Program-made: the position numbers and the translations under genes
Shown: positions 33,309 to 43,740 of the stretch, piece by piece
Numbering within the stretch: position 1 is the first letter of the stretch
How the letters are laid out: each line of letters starts with the position of its first letter
Assembly: GCA_018713325.1 (NCBI GenBank)
Contig: DVFJ01000036.1
Location: 124,001 to 188,000, forward strand
DNA length: 64,000 nt
Source: Candidatus Onthenecus intestinigallinarum
Lineage (GTDB): Bacteria > Bacillota > Clostridia > Christensenellales > Aristaeellaceae
Direction of reading: 5' to 3'
The notes under the pieces: model-generated
What the model saw: only the letters and a program-made list of their open reading frames with translations
The model's database searches: none
Told to the model about the DNA's origin: nothing

Positions 33309-33803
33309 CAAGCCGATCCGCTGGACGATCTCACGGGCCGCAGCCGACGCAGTCATCCCGTGCGTGCAGACCGTCGCATCCGCCTGGGCCTCGTAGAGCG
33401 GAACGCGCTCGTCGTACAGCGCGCGCAGCGTCTGCCCCGCGCGCAGCGCAATGCCCCGCGACGAGATGTTGTTGATGCGCCGGTCGATCTCTGCAAAGGG
33501 AAGCTGAATGTAGACGACCGTGCCCAGCGCGTGCAGATGGCGCATGGCGCGCTCGCGATACACGACGCTGCCGCCCGTGGCAATCACGGATTCCTGCGGC
33601 TCAAGCGAGCAGACCGCATCCGCCTCCTGTTCCAAAAAACAGTCGATGCCGTCCTCGTCGACCATGGCCTGCAGTTTTCGCCCGCTTCGCGCCTGAATGA
33701 CGTCGTCCGTATCGAGAAACGGAAGATTGAGCAGCTCCGAAAGCCGCCGGCCCACCGTGCTCTTCCCGCACCCGGGCATGCCGATGAGGACGATGCTGCG
33801 CAT
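33303..33803 (-). CDS. Shikimate kinase-like P-loop kinase
   Basis: A 166-residue NMP-kinase-fold protein. Walker A is GMPGCGKST (residues 8-16), followed by DTDD (31-34) and a GGS loop (77-79). It aligns with shikimate kinase, which phosphorylates shikimate in aromatic synthesis. Two differences stand out: the FRxxE motif whose Arg holds shikimate reads FLEQE (56-60), and GGG is GGS. A conserved-looking RGIALRAGQTLRALYDERVPLYE block replaces the lid. This subtype is common in Clostridia and is usually called shikimate kinase; a different substrate is possible. Confidence 0.78.
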   Translation of the reverse strand: MRSIVLIGMPGCGKSTVGRRLSELLNLPFLDTDDVIQARSGRKLQAMVDEDGIDCFLEQEADAVCSLEPQESVIATGGSVVYRERAMRHLHALGTVVYIQLPFAEIDRRINNISSRGIALRAGQTLRALYDERVPLYEAQADATVCTHGMTASAAAREIVQRIGLL

Positions 33804-33858
33804 GATGCATCCATTCCCTTCCGGCCGCGCGTCGCGCGGCGTCCCATGATAATGCTTT

Positions 33859-33887
33859 ATTTTACCGCATACGGGCGCAGATTTCAA
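33859..33887 (-). promoter_or_regulatory. Promoter for the shikimate-kinase-like gene
   Basis: Minus strand TTGAAA (33882-33887), 17 bases, TAAAAT (33859-33864). Confidence 0.75.
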
Positions 33888-33925
33888 GCGCGCCGTTTGC
33901 AAGAGTTGCGCATTTGGTGTCGAAA

Positions 33926-33962
33926 TGAATATTTTTTCACTTTCAGGTTGAATCTTTATCCC
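33926..33962 (+). promoter_or_regulatory. Candidate ArgR/AhrC arginine boxes
   Basis: TGAATATTTTTTCA (33926-33939) matches the arginine box consensus TGAATWWWWATTCA at 13 of 14 positions. A weaker half, TGAATCTTTATCCC (33949-33962), follows nine bases later and overlaps the -35 hexamer of the argF promoter. ArgR bound here would block argF when arginine is plentiful. Inference from the consensus; no argR gene is in the window. Confidence 0.6.
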
Positions 33963-33976
33963 TTTTGTTGTATAAT
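33948..33976 (+). promoter_or_regulatory. Promoter for argF
   Basis: TTGAAT (33948-33953), 17 bases, TATAAT (33971-33976), 54 bases ahead of the start codon. Confidence 0.85.
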
Positions 33977-34029
33977 TAGTCATTCTCAAATGTGTCCAAA
34001 TCAATCGATCCCGTCAAGGAGGTCTTCCT

Positions 34030-34986
<957 letters not shown>

Positions 34987-35562
34987 TCAGTTCAGCTCGT
35001 CCAGGGAGAGCGCAAAGCTGGGGACCATCTCGATCATGAAGTCCCCCACTTCGTCCAGGTCGATCTTCTGAATGCTCTCCTTGATGCTCTGCGCGGCCTT
35101 TTCAAACTCGCGATTGCCCGCCTTGAGTTCGTCCAGGCACTTGACATAGGCCGCGATGCGGTCCGCTGCCTTCACGACCCGCCAGGCCGGCTGTTCCTCG
35201 TCGGGCACGAGCAGCGGCTCATACGCGCCGCGCAGGTCGTCCGGCAGCATGGCGAGCAATCGCTCGGCCGCGCCCTTTTCAACCTGCTTGTAGGCCGTCT
35301 TGATCTCCTCGTTCTGGTATTTGATCGGCGTGGCCAGGTCGCCTGTGAGCACCTCGCCGGCGTCGTGAAAGAGCGCCAGCTGCGCGATATAGCCCACGTC
35401 GTAGCCGCGTCCATAGCGTATGTTGCCGATGGTGGCGATGCCGTGGGCGATGAAGGCGACCTGCGCCGTATGCTCCGCGACGTTTTCGCTGAACGTATTG
35501 CGCATCAGGCTCCAACGGTAGATGTGATTTAGGCGCGAAAGATAGGCGAAAAAGTGGTTCAT
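34987..35562 (-). CDS. YfbR-like HD 5'-deoxynucleotidase
   Basis: A 191-residue HD-domain phosphatase that resembles YfbR, which dephosphorylates deoxyribonucleoside 5'-monophosphates. Key motifs are RWSLMRNTFSENVAEHT at residue ~16, the HD pair in ALFHDAGEVLTGDLATPIKY and the late VKAADRIAAYVKCLDE Asp. AAGGAGAATG precedes ATG 35562; an open frame upstream is not used. Its stop touches the argF stop region, so the two genes converge without a clear terminator. Confidence 0.88.
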   Translation of the reverse strand: MNHFFAYLSRLNHIYRWSLMRNTFSENVAEHTAQVAFIAHGIATIGNIRYGRGYDVGYIAQLALFHDAGEVLTGDLATPIKYQNEEIKTAYKQVEKGAAERLLAMLPDDLRGAYEPLLVPDEEQPAWRVVKAADRIAAYVKCLDELKAGNREFEKAAQSIKESIQKIDLDEVGDFMIEMVPSFALSLDELN

Positions 35563-35575
35563 ATCTTCATTCTCC

Positions 35576-35604
35576 TTGACAAAAAAGAGGAATCTGTGTA
35601 TAAT
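35576..35604 (+). promoter_or_regulatory. Perfect-consensus promoter for thiT
   Basis: TTGACA (35576-35581), 17 bases, TATAAT (35599-35604). The -35 hexamer abuts the ribosome site of the divergent nucleotidase gene, so polymerase binding here could interfere with that gene. Confidence 0.88.
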
Positions 35605-35620
35605 GGCTGCGAATTGAATA

Positions 35621-35702
35621 GCCGCTGGGGGCGCGTTATGCTGAGATGGCGAAAGCCAGTCCCTTTGAACCTGTGTAGATAATCCTACCGTAGGGAAGCG
35701 AT
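35621..35702 (+). promoter_or_regulatory. TPP riboswitch (THI element)
   Basis: The conserved THI blocks are in order: GGGG, then GCTGAGAT (35640-35647), CCCTTTGAACCTG (35661-35673), TAAT and CGTAGGGA. The outer stem is CGCT with AGCG. It senses thiamine pyrophosphate and should turn off thiT when TPP is abundant, through the terminator that follows. Confidence 0.96.
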
Positions 35703-35728
35703 ACCAAGGAAGACAGTTCGTCTGCTCC

Positions 35729-35765
35729 GGCCGCGCCTTCGCTAGGAGGCGCGGCCGTCTTTGTT
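35729..35765 (+). terminator. Expression-platform terminator of the TPP riboswitch
   Basis: GGCCGCGCC (35729-35737) pairs perfectly with GGCGCGGCC (35748-35756), followed by GTCTTTGTT. It lies between the aptamer and thiT. Confidence 0.88.
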
Positions 35766-35814
35766 CCTTCGAGCGGTGATTCAATCCAGATCATTTTATC
35801 AGGAGGAATCCGCC

Positions 35815-36471
35815 ATGTTCGAAAAGTTTGCCGACTTTGCCCAGTCCTGGACCGCGTGGGCGACGGTCATCGTGCTCGCCGTGTTCGCCGCGGCGATGAT
35901 CGTCGTCATGCGCAAGAACCCGAAGTGGACGACCCAGATGCTGACCAACGCCGCGCTGTGCCTGGCCCTCTCCTTCATTCTGTCCTACATCAAGCTCTTT
36001 GAGCTGCCGCAGGGCGGATCGGTCACCTGCGCGTCGCTGCTGCCCGTCATCGCGTTCGCATACGCCTATGGGCTGGCGCCGGGCCTCGTGGTCGGCTTTG
36101 CCTATGGCCTGCTTCAGATGATTCAGGATCCGTGGATCGTCGGCTTCACGCAGGCGATGCTCGACTACCCCATTGCCTTCGGCGCGATCGGCCTGGCAGG
36201 GCTTGCGCACAAGCTGCCCTCGAAGTACGGCTTCGTCGTCAGCATCGTGCTGGTCGGCATCGTGCGCTTCGTGTGCCACACCGTCAGCGGCGTCGTGTTC
36301 TTTGCCTCCTACGCGGAAGGCACGGGCCTGTCCCCGCTGGTGTATTCCCTCTCCTACAATTCCTTTGTGTTCGTCGATCTGGCCATCGACCTGGTGGTCA
36401 TCGCCATTCCGGCCGTGCGCAGGGCGCTGGACCGTATGCGTCCCGCACCTGTCACGCACGCCGCACAGTGA
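35815..36471 (+). CDS. thiT: Thiamine ECF transporter S component ThiT
   Basis: A 218-residue, roughly six-helix thiamine-binding subunit of an energy-coupling-factor importer. The thiamine-contact region is recognisable as LPQGGSVTCASLLPVIAFAYAYG, with the later GFTQAMLDYPIAFGAIGLAG and RFVCHTVSGVVFFA helices. AGGAGG precedes ATG 35815. The T and A components are not in the window and are presumably shared, as in group II ECF systems. Riboswitch control confirms the substrate. Confidence 0.95.
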   Translation: MFEKFADFAQSWTAWATVIVLAVFAAAMIVVMRKNPKWTTQMLTNAALCLALSFILSYIKLFELPQGGSVTCASLLPVIAFAYAYGLAPGLVVGFAYGLLQMIQDPWIVGFTQAMLDYPIAFGAIGLAGLAHKLPSKYGFVVSIVLVGIVRFVCHTVSGVVFFASYAEGTGLSPLVYSLSYNSFVFVDLAIDLVVIAIPAVRRALDRMRPAPVTHAAQ

Positions 36472-36486
36472 TCAGCAGCGGGCCGA

Positions 36487-36520
36487 AAGGGCACGCACCA
36501 AACGGTGCGTGCCCTTGTTT
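36487..36520 (+). terminator. Terminator between thiT and pgi
   Basis: AAGGGCACGCACC, loop AAAC, GGTGCGTGCCCTT (36487-36516), followed by GTTTT. Probably serves both converging genes. Confidence 0.88.
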
Positions 36521-36536
36521 TCTGTGTACGGACGGT

Positions 36537-37952
36537 TTACAGCGTATACTCCGGCTTCGCAGCGGGACGTCCCGTCATCTCTTCGCGCGCCTTCACGTAC
36601 TTCTCGGCGGGATTGCCCAGCACGGCGTAGGACGCGATCTTGCTCGTCTCCACGCCCGGCTGGTTGAACGCGTCGATGTCCAGCAGTTCGCCCGTGTAGG
36701 CCGTGCACATCTCGAAGAAGTAGAGCAGCTGGCCGATCGTGTAGGCGTTGACCTCGGGCAGCACGATCGTCTGGTTCATGCGGCCGGCCTTGTACAGCGC
36801 ATACTCCGTACCCTGGCGCTCCGCCTCGATGAGCTGGTTGTGGGACTTGCCGCCCAGGAACGCCACATCCGGGAACGCCTCGCATCCATGCGGGATGGGC
36901 GTCTCGCTGCGGAACGCCTCGACCTTGAGGAACGTGACGACCTTGTCATACGGGCCCTCGGTGTACAGCTGCAGCTGCGAGTGCTGATCCGTCACGCCCA
37001 GGGACTTGGTGGGCGTCTGGCCGTAGTTGACCGCCATGCCCTTGCGGGTGACGTTCTTTCCCAGGCTCTCGGCCCACAGCTGGCAGAACCAGTCGGCGAT
37101 ATACTTGAGCGAGTCGGCATACGGCATGACGACCTGCACGTTCAGGTCCATGTCGACCATGGAGATGTACTGGAGCACCGCCTCCAGGAGCGCCGGGTTC
37201 TTCCACACATCGTCCGTCTTGCAGCGCTCGTCCATCGCCGCCGCGCCCGCGAGCATCGCGCGGATGTCGATGCCGCACACCGCCGCAGGCACCAGGCCGA
37301 CCGGGCACATCTCGGAGAAGCGGCCGCCGACGCCGTCGGGAATATAGAAGGTGTCAAAGCCCTCTTCCTTGGCGATCTTGATCAGATTGCCCTTCGCATG
37401 GTCCGTCACGGCAATGATCTGGCGCTGCCAGCCCTCGCCGACCTCGCGCTTGAGCAGCTCGGAGACGATCAGATACTGCGACATCGTCTCGGCCGTCGCG
37501 CCCGACTTGGTGATCACACAGAAGCACGTCTTGTGCACATCCACGACGTCCAGCAGCGCGGCCATGCGCTCGGGATCGATGTTGTCCTCGACGTAGAGGC
37601 GCGGACCGCCGCGCTTCTCAGCGGGCAGTTCGTTGTAGTGCAGGTGGTTGAGCGCCTGCTGCACGGCGATCGGACCCAGCGCGGAGCCGCCGATGCCCAG
37701 CACGACAAACGCATCGTAGTCCTTGCGCACGCGCGCGGCCACACGCTCAATCTCGCAGACGATCTCTTCCTGGTTGTACGGAAGATCCATCCATCCAAGC
37801 CAACCGGTTCCACGGCGCGCCTGCACCTGACGCTGCGCGGCAGCCGCAAACGGCGCGTACTCTTCGACGGTGGAAGCGGCGATGCCGTACTGCATGCCGA
37901 GCGTGTCCGCCATCATGTGGTTGACGTCCAGACGAATCTGCTTCTTATCCAT
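36537..37952 (-). CDS. pgi: Glucose-6-phosphate isomerase
   Basis: A 471-residue glycolytic enzyme that interconverts glucose 6-phosphate and fructose 6-phosphate. SIS-domain blocks are FVVLGIGGSALGP, VITKSGATAETM and VGGRFSEMCPVGL; the late GKSHNQLIEAE and QLLYFFEMCTAYTGELLDIDAFNQPGVE are the family C-terminal signatures. ATG 37952 is chosen, with AAAGG ten bases upstream. Confidence 0.95.
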   Translation of the reverse strand: MDKKQIRLDVNHMMADTLGMQYGIAASTVEEYAPFAAAAQRQVQARRGTGWLGWMDLPYNQEEIVCEIERVAARVRKDYDAFVVLGIGGSALGPIAVQQALNHLHYNELPAEKRGGPRLYVEDNIDPERMAALLDVVDVHKTCFCVITKSGATAETMSQYLIVSELLKREVGEGWQRQIIAVTDHAKGNLIKIAKEEGFDTFYIPDGVGGRFSEMCPVGLVPAAVCGIDIRAMLAGAAAMDERCKTDDVWKNPALLEAVLQYISMVDMDLNVQVVMPYADSLKYIADWFCQLWAESLGKNVTRKGMAVNYGQTPTKSLGVTDQHSQLQLYTEGPYDKVVTFLKVEAFRSETPIPHGCEAFPDVAFLGGKSHNQLIEAERQGTEYALYKAGRMNQTIVLPEVNAYTIGQLLYFFEMCTAYTGELLDIDAFNQPGVETSKIASYAVLGNPAEKYVKAREEMTGRPAAKPEYTL

Positions 37953-37993
37953 GATGCACATCCCTTTCCTGCTGCATTTAATGCCATCCACTA

Positions 37994-38806
37994 TTATACA
38001 CGATTCGCGGTTTTTTGTGAAGCGATCTCCATCGTCTTTCTCAGATAAGCGAGCGAATCGGCGAGTTCCGCCTCCTCCCGAAAGAGGTTGGCGTATGGTT
38101 CGAGAATGACCGGCCCATCATAGCCCGCCGCACGCAGTGCCATTGCGAGCGCCGCAAAGTCATATATGCCGCGCCCGGGCAGGCACAGCCTGCCGGAGGC
38201 GTCAAAGTCGCAGACGTGGACATTGCACAGCCTGTCGCCCATCTCACGCGCAAACTCGACCGCGTCAAACCCGCTTTGCATCGCCTGTTTGACGTCGAGC
38301 ACGAATCCGACATGCGGACACGCGCGGCGCACGGCCCGCACGCGCTCTGGCGACGTCAGCTGGCACCAGCTGACGTTTTCCCAGCACAGGCGCACGCCGT
38401 GCGCGGAGGCCGCCGCGCACAGCTCCTCAATGCGCGGCGCATCCTGTTCAAAGGTCGCCTCCATGCGCCTCCCCCTGGCGCTGCTGCGCCCATGATAGAC
38501 GTAGCGGCGCGCCCCAAACGCCTCTGCAGCGCACAGCACGCCCTCCAACAGGCGCTCCGCATCCGCGCGCTGCCTGCGCGATGGACTGAACAGGCTGGTC
38601 TCAAACGCCGTGCCGAGCGGATGGACGCTCGTGGCGGGGATTCCAGCCAGCGCCGCTTTCACCGTTTCGCCGAAGGAGGCGCTGTATTCGCTCGGCGTCT
38701 GTAAAAAGACCTCCGCGCAGTCCACATCCAATGCGCGCAGACGCGCGGCCGCCTCCTCCGTCTCCAGCCGGCCGTAAAAGGCCGCCGTCGTGAGTCCCAG
38801 CCACAT
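37994..38806 (-). CDS. Sugar phosphate isomerase/epimerase-like TIM barrel
   Basis: A 270-residue xylose-isomerase-like TIM-barrel protein (AP endonuclease 2 family). Metal-site-like acids and histidines appear as AEVFLQ, YVYHGRSS, RLCWENVSW, VLDVKQAM, VHVCDFD and VILEPYANLF. ATG 38806 follows GAGGAGGAG. It has no partner gene to give a substrate, and lies between pgi and the end of the pyr operon (26 bases after pyrD), so it may be read from the pyr transcript. Confidence 0.8.
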   Translation of the reverse strand: MWLGLTTAAFYGRLETEEAAARLRALDVDCAEVFLQTPSEYSASFGETVKAALAGIPATSVHPLGTAFETSLFSPSRRQRADAERLLEGVLCAAEAFGARRYVYHGRSSARGRRMEATFEQDAPRIEELCAAASAHGVRLCWENVSWCQLTSPERVRAVRRACPHVGFVLDVKQAMQSGFDAVEFAREMGDRLCNVHVCDFDASGRLCLPGRGIYDFAALAMALRAAGYDGPVILEPYANLFREEAELADSLAYLRKTMEIASQKTANRV

Positions 38807-38832
38807 GCGTCCTCCTCCTCTCGCCTCGCTTC

Positions 38833-39747
38833 TCAGCCGTTCACGCGGACCGTGCCGACCAGCTCCTGCGCCCGGGCGACCTGCTGCTGCGCGCAGTAGG
38901 CCTCGAGCTCGCGCACGATCCGCGGGCAGGCGTAGGCGTCCATGAAGTTGGCCGTGCCGACCATGACGGCCTGCGCGCCGACCAGCATGAAGCTGGCCGC
39001 GTCCTCCCCCGTCACGATGCCGCCCATGCCCACGACCGGAATACGCACCGCCTGCGCCGCCTGCCACACCATGCGCAGCGCCACGGGCCGGACCGCGGGG
39101 CCGGACAGGCCGCCCACGTTGTTGTGGAGCACCATGCGCCGCGTGCGCGGATCGACGGCGATGCCGGTGAGCGTGTTGATCAGCGAGATGCAGTCCGCGC
39201 CGCCCTCCTGGGCCGCGAGCGCGTTTTCGCGGATGTCGGCGACGTTGGGCGAGAGCTTGACCATCAGCGGCTTCTTGGCGCACGCGCGCACCGCTTTGGT
39301 GATGGCATAGACGCTCTCGGGACGCACGCCGAACGCCACGCCGCCCTCCTTCACGTTCGGGCAGGAGATGTTCATCTCCAGCATGTGCACGCCGGAGGCC
39401 GAGAGCTTCTCGGCCATGCGGCAGTAGTCCTCCTCGGTGCTGCCCGCCATGTTGGCGATGACGGCCACGTCCTTTTGCAAAAGCCAAGGCAGGTCCTCTT
39501 CGATGAACGCGTCCACGCCAGGATTTTGCAGGCCCACGCTGTTGAGCATGCCGGAGGGCGTCTCCGCCACGCGGTGCGGCGGATTGCCCAGGCGCTTTTT
39601 CAGCGTCAGGCCCTTGACCGAAATGCCGCCCAGCAGCGAGATGTCATACAGCTGGTCGTACTCACGGCCAAACCCGAACGTGCCGGAGGCCGCGATGACC
39701 GGGTTTTTCAGGTGCACGCCGCACAGATCCAGCGACAGATCAATCAT
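38833..39747 (-). CDS. pyrD: Dihydroorotate dehydrogenase, catalytic subunit (class 1B)
   Basis: A 304-residue FMN enzyme that oxidises dihydroorotate to orotate. Typical blocks are NPVIAASGTFGFGREY, SVKGLT, NSVGLQNPGVD, NISCPNVKEGG (with the class 1B catalytic Cys), VKLSPNVADI and GGLSGPAVRPVALRMV. The class 1B form works with PyrK, whose gene overlaps by eight bases just upstream. Last gene of the pyr operon. Confidence 0.96.
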   Translation of the reverse strand: MIDLSLDLCGVHLKNPVIAASGTFGFGREYDQLYDISLLGGISVKGLTLKKRLGNPPHRVAETPSGMLNSVGLQNPGVDAFIEEDLPWLLQKDVAVIANMAGSTEEDYCRMAEKLSASGVHMLEMNISCPNVKEGGVAFGVRPESVYAITKAVRACAKKPLMVKLSPNVADIRENALAAQEGGADCISLINTLTGIAVDPRTRRMVLHNNVGGLSGPAVRPVALRMVWQAAQAVRIPVVGMGGIVTGEDAASFMLVGAQAVMVGTANFMDAYACPRIVRELEAYCAQQQVARAQELVGTVRVNG

Positions 39748-40513
39748 CGAAGAGCACCTCCCCCGCGTCGAATACGGGCCCGTCCACGCATACGCGCCGA
39801 TAATCGAAGCCGTCCGCCGCGCGCACCTTGCAGTTGCACACCAGGCACGCGCCCAGGCCGCAGCCCATGCGCTCCTCGAGCGAGAGCTGGCAGGGAATGT
39901 TCCGCTCCAGCGCGATGCGCTGCACGGCGCGCAGCATGGGCGCGGGGCCGCACGCGAACATCATGTCCGGCGCGCCTGCGTCGAGCGCGCGCAGCAGCGG
40001 CGCCGTGATGATCCCGTGCTCCCCGAGCGTCCCGTCATCCGTCGCCACGTGCACGGGGCAGGAGAGTCCATCCAGTCCATAGGCAAACGCCTTGCCGCGG
40101 TATCCAAAGAAGGCCTCACAGGCGCACGCGCCTGAAAACGCATCCAGCGCGCCGCGCACCGGCGCGACGCCGACGCCGCCGCCGATGAAGAAGGCGCGCC
40201 GCGCGCCGCGCAGCTCAAAGCCGCGGCCGATGGGGCCGAGCACGTCCACGGTATCGCCGGGGTGCAGCGCGCGCAGGCGCTTCGTCCCCTCGCCCTTCAC
40301 CTGAATGGCCATCGAAAGCGTACCCGTCCCGGCGTCAAAGCCCATCAGGCTGATGGGCCTGCGCAGGATGTTCGCGCCGGCGCCCGGAACGGCCACATGC
40401 ACAAACTGGCCGGGCGCGGCCGACCGCGCGATGCCGGGCGCGGAGAGCTCCAGCAGAAAGATGTCCTGCGCGATGTCCTCGCAGCGAAGGACCTTCGCAA
40501 TCGTCTGTTCCAT
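39740..40513 (-). CDS. pyrK: Dihydroorotate dehydrogenase electron transfer subunit
   Basis: A 257-residue FAD/[2Fe-2S] partner of class 1B PyrD that passes electrons to NAD. FAD and NAD motifs are LRRPISLMGF and FFIGGGVGVAPVRGA. The cluster ligands are in EERMGCGLGACLVCNCKV plus a later Cys in RRVCVDGPVF. It begins four bases after pyrF ends and overlaps pyrD. Confidence 0.95.
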   Translation of the reverse strand: MEQTIAKVLRCEDIAQDIFLLELSAPGIARSAAPGQFVHVAVPGAGANILRRPISLMGFDAGTGTLSMAIQVKGEGTKRLRALHPGDTVDVLGPIGRGFELRGARRAFFIGGGVGVAPVRGALDAFSGACACEAFFGYRGKAFAYGLDGLSCPVHVATDDGTLGEHGIITAPLLRALDAGAPDMMFACGPAPMLRAVQRIALERNIPCQLSLEERMGCGLGACLVCNCKVRAADGFDYRRVCVDGPVFDAGEVLFDD

Positions 40514-40517
40514 GGCC

Positions 40518-41456
40518 TTACCTCAGCGCCTTGCCGGCCGTCGCCAGCGCGGAGGCGATGTCCTCGCGCATGCGCACGGCCTCTTCGCGCGCCGCCTGCG
40601 CAAAGGGCACGCCCTCGCGCTTCTTCCATGCGCACAGGATCGAGCGCGAGGCGTTGACGATCGCGCCCAGGCCGCGCGCGTCAAAGCAGCCCGCAAGGTC
40701 CGCGCCGGTCGCGCCCTGCGCGCCGTAGCCGGGCACGAGGAAGAAGGTCTGCGGCAGGCGCACGCGCAGCGCGGCGCCCTGCGCCGGATAGGTCGCGCCC
40801 ACGACCGCGCCCACGGCGCTGTATCCATACTCGCCCACCAGGTCCGCGCCCCAGTCCCTGACCAGATCGCCCACGACCTCATAAACCGTGCGTCCGTCGG
40901 CGACCTTCATGTCCTGCAGCTGACCGGAGGACGGATTGCTCGTCTTGACCAGGACGAAGATGCCCGTCCCGTGCGCCGCGGCCTGCTTCGTGAACGGCGC
41001 CACGCCGTCCGCGCCCAGGTACGGATTGACGGTCGCAAAGTCCGCCTCAAACGCGCGAACCTTCGCGCCCGCGGCGTCGGTCTGGCCGATGTAGGCGGCT
41101 GCATAGGCCTCCGCCGTCGCGCCGATGTCGTTGCGCTTGACATCCGCCATGACGGACAGGCCGCGGCTGCGCGCGTAGGCCATGGTGTCGGCAAAGCACT
41201 GCATGCCGGCCGGGCCGTACATCTCGTAGTAGGCAACCTGCACCTTCACCGCAGGCACGATGTCGCACAGCGCATCGACCAGCGCACGGTTGTAGGCGAA
41301 GATCGCCTTCGCCGCATCCTCCAGGGTGTGCACGCCGTCAGGCATCACCTCGCGCAGGAACGACTCCGGCAGGTACTCCAGGCGCGTGTCCAGGCCCGCG
41401 ACGGTCGGGTTCTTCTTCTCGATGATGCGCGAGATCAGCAGGTCCATCTGTTGCAT
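40518..41456 (-). CDS. pyrF: Orotidine 5'-phosphate decarboxylase (type 2)
   Basis: A 312-residue decarboxylase that makes UMP. The active site is VMADVKRNDIGATAEAY (Lys and Asp), with GLDTRLEYLP at the start and FVLVKTSNPSSGQ for the phosphate. The length and the DVKRNDIG form mark the longer type 2 subfamily. An internal ATG three codons on (MDLL) is the alternative start. It sits two bases after pyrC. Confidence 0.94.
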   Translation of the reverse strand: MQQMDLLISRIIEKKNPTVAGLDTRLEYLPESFLREVMPDGVHTLEDAAKAIFAYNRALVDALCDIVPAVKVQVAYYEMYGPAGMQCFADTMAYARSRGLSVMADVKRNDIGATAEAYAAAYIGQTDAAGAKVRAFEADFATVNPYLGADGVAPFTKQAAAHGTGIFVLVKTSNPSSGQLQDMKVADGRTVYEVVGDLVRDWGADLVGEYGYSAVGAVVGATYPAQGAALRVRLPQTFFLVPGYGAQGATGADLAGCFDARGLGAIVNASRSILCAWKKREGVPFAQAAREEAVRMREDIASALATAGKALR

Positions 41457-41458
41457 GT

Positions 41459-42738
<1,280 letters not shown>

Positions 42739-42742
<4 letters not shown>

Positions 42743-43668
42743 GCCTGCACCTCTCTTCTCGTCAACAGGTAAAGCAGCGCCATACGCACCGCCACGCCGC
42801 TTTGCACTTGCTCGGCAATGACGCTCTGGTCGCTGTCGGCGACGGAGCTGGCGATCTCCACGCCGCGGTTCATGGGACCGGGATGCATGACCAGCGCGCC
42901 GGGCCTGGCCAGCCTGACGCGCTCCGGCGTCAGCTCCCAGTTGGCGCAGTACTCCGCGACGGTCGGGAACAGCCCCTTCTGCTGGCGCTCCCGCTGAATG
43001 CGCAGGCCCATGACGACGTCCGCGCCCTCGACCGCGTCCTCCACCGTCGGCGCGAGCACGGCGCCCGTGCGCTCGATCTCCACGGGCATCAGCGTGGGCG
43101 GACCGGCGAGCACCACATGCGCGCCCATCGTCTGCAGGCCCCAGATGTTCGAGCGCGCAACGCGGCTGTGCATCACGTCGCCCACGATCGCGACCTTGAG
43201 CCCGGACAGGCCGCCCAGGTGGGTCTTCATCGTCATCATGTCCAGCAGCGCCTGCGTCGGATGCTCGTTCATGCCGTCCCCGGCGTTGATGACGCTCGCG
43301 CGCACGTGCTGGGCCAGCAGCGCGGGCGCGCCGGACATGGGATGGCGGATGATGATGACGTCCGTTCCCATCTGGTCGAGCGTCACGCCCGTATCGATCA
43401 GCGTTTCGCCCTTCTGCACGCTGGAGGCGGACGCGGAGATGTTCGCCGATGCGGACGACATGTACTTACTCGCCAGTTCAAACGACATGCGCGTGCGCGT
43501 GCTGTTCTCGTAGAAGAGGGTCACGATCGACTTGCCCTGCAGGTGCGGCGTCTTTTTGTTGTTGGACAGCAGCACCTGCTTCATGGTCTCAGCCGTCGCG
43601 AGGATGCCTTCGATTTCCTGTGCGCTCACGCCGCGCAGGCCGAGCAGGTCCTTACGGTTCAGGGTCAC
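42739..43668 (-). CDS. pyrB: Aspartate carbamoyltransferase catalytic chain
   Basis: A 309-residue enzyme that commits carbamoyl phosphate to pyrimidines. The carbamoyl phosphate motif is [13 protein letters not shown], with [14 protein letters not shown] and [13 protein letters not shown]. The likely start is GTG 43668, with GGAAGGTGAG just ahead; the ATG six codons earlier lacks a ribosome site. No pyrI regulatory chain is present, as in other Bacillota. Confidence 0.95.
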
Positions 43669-43706
43669 GATCTCACCTTCCGTCATTTTGTTGGCCGGGT
43701 TCCAAA

Positions 43707-43734
43707 GCGGGCGGCGGAATACACCGCCGCCCGC
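43707..43734 (-). terminator. Hairpin between pyrP and pyrB
   Basis: GCGGGCGGCGG and CCGCCGCCCGC form a perfect 11-bp stem with a 6-base loop, followed on the minus strand by TTTGG. I see no PyrR-binding loop next to it, so it is probably an attenuating or stabilising hairpin and not a second PyrR switch. Confidence 0.55.
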
Positions 43735-43740
43735 AGGAGA

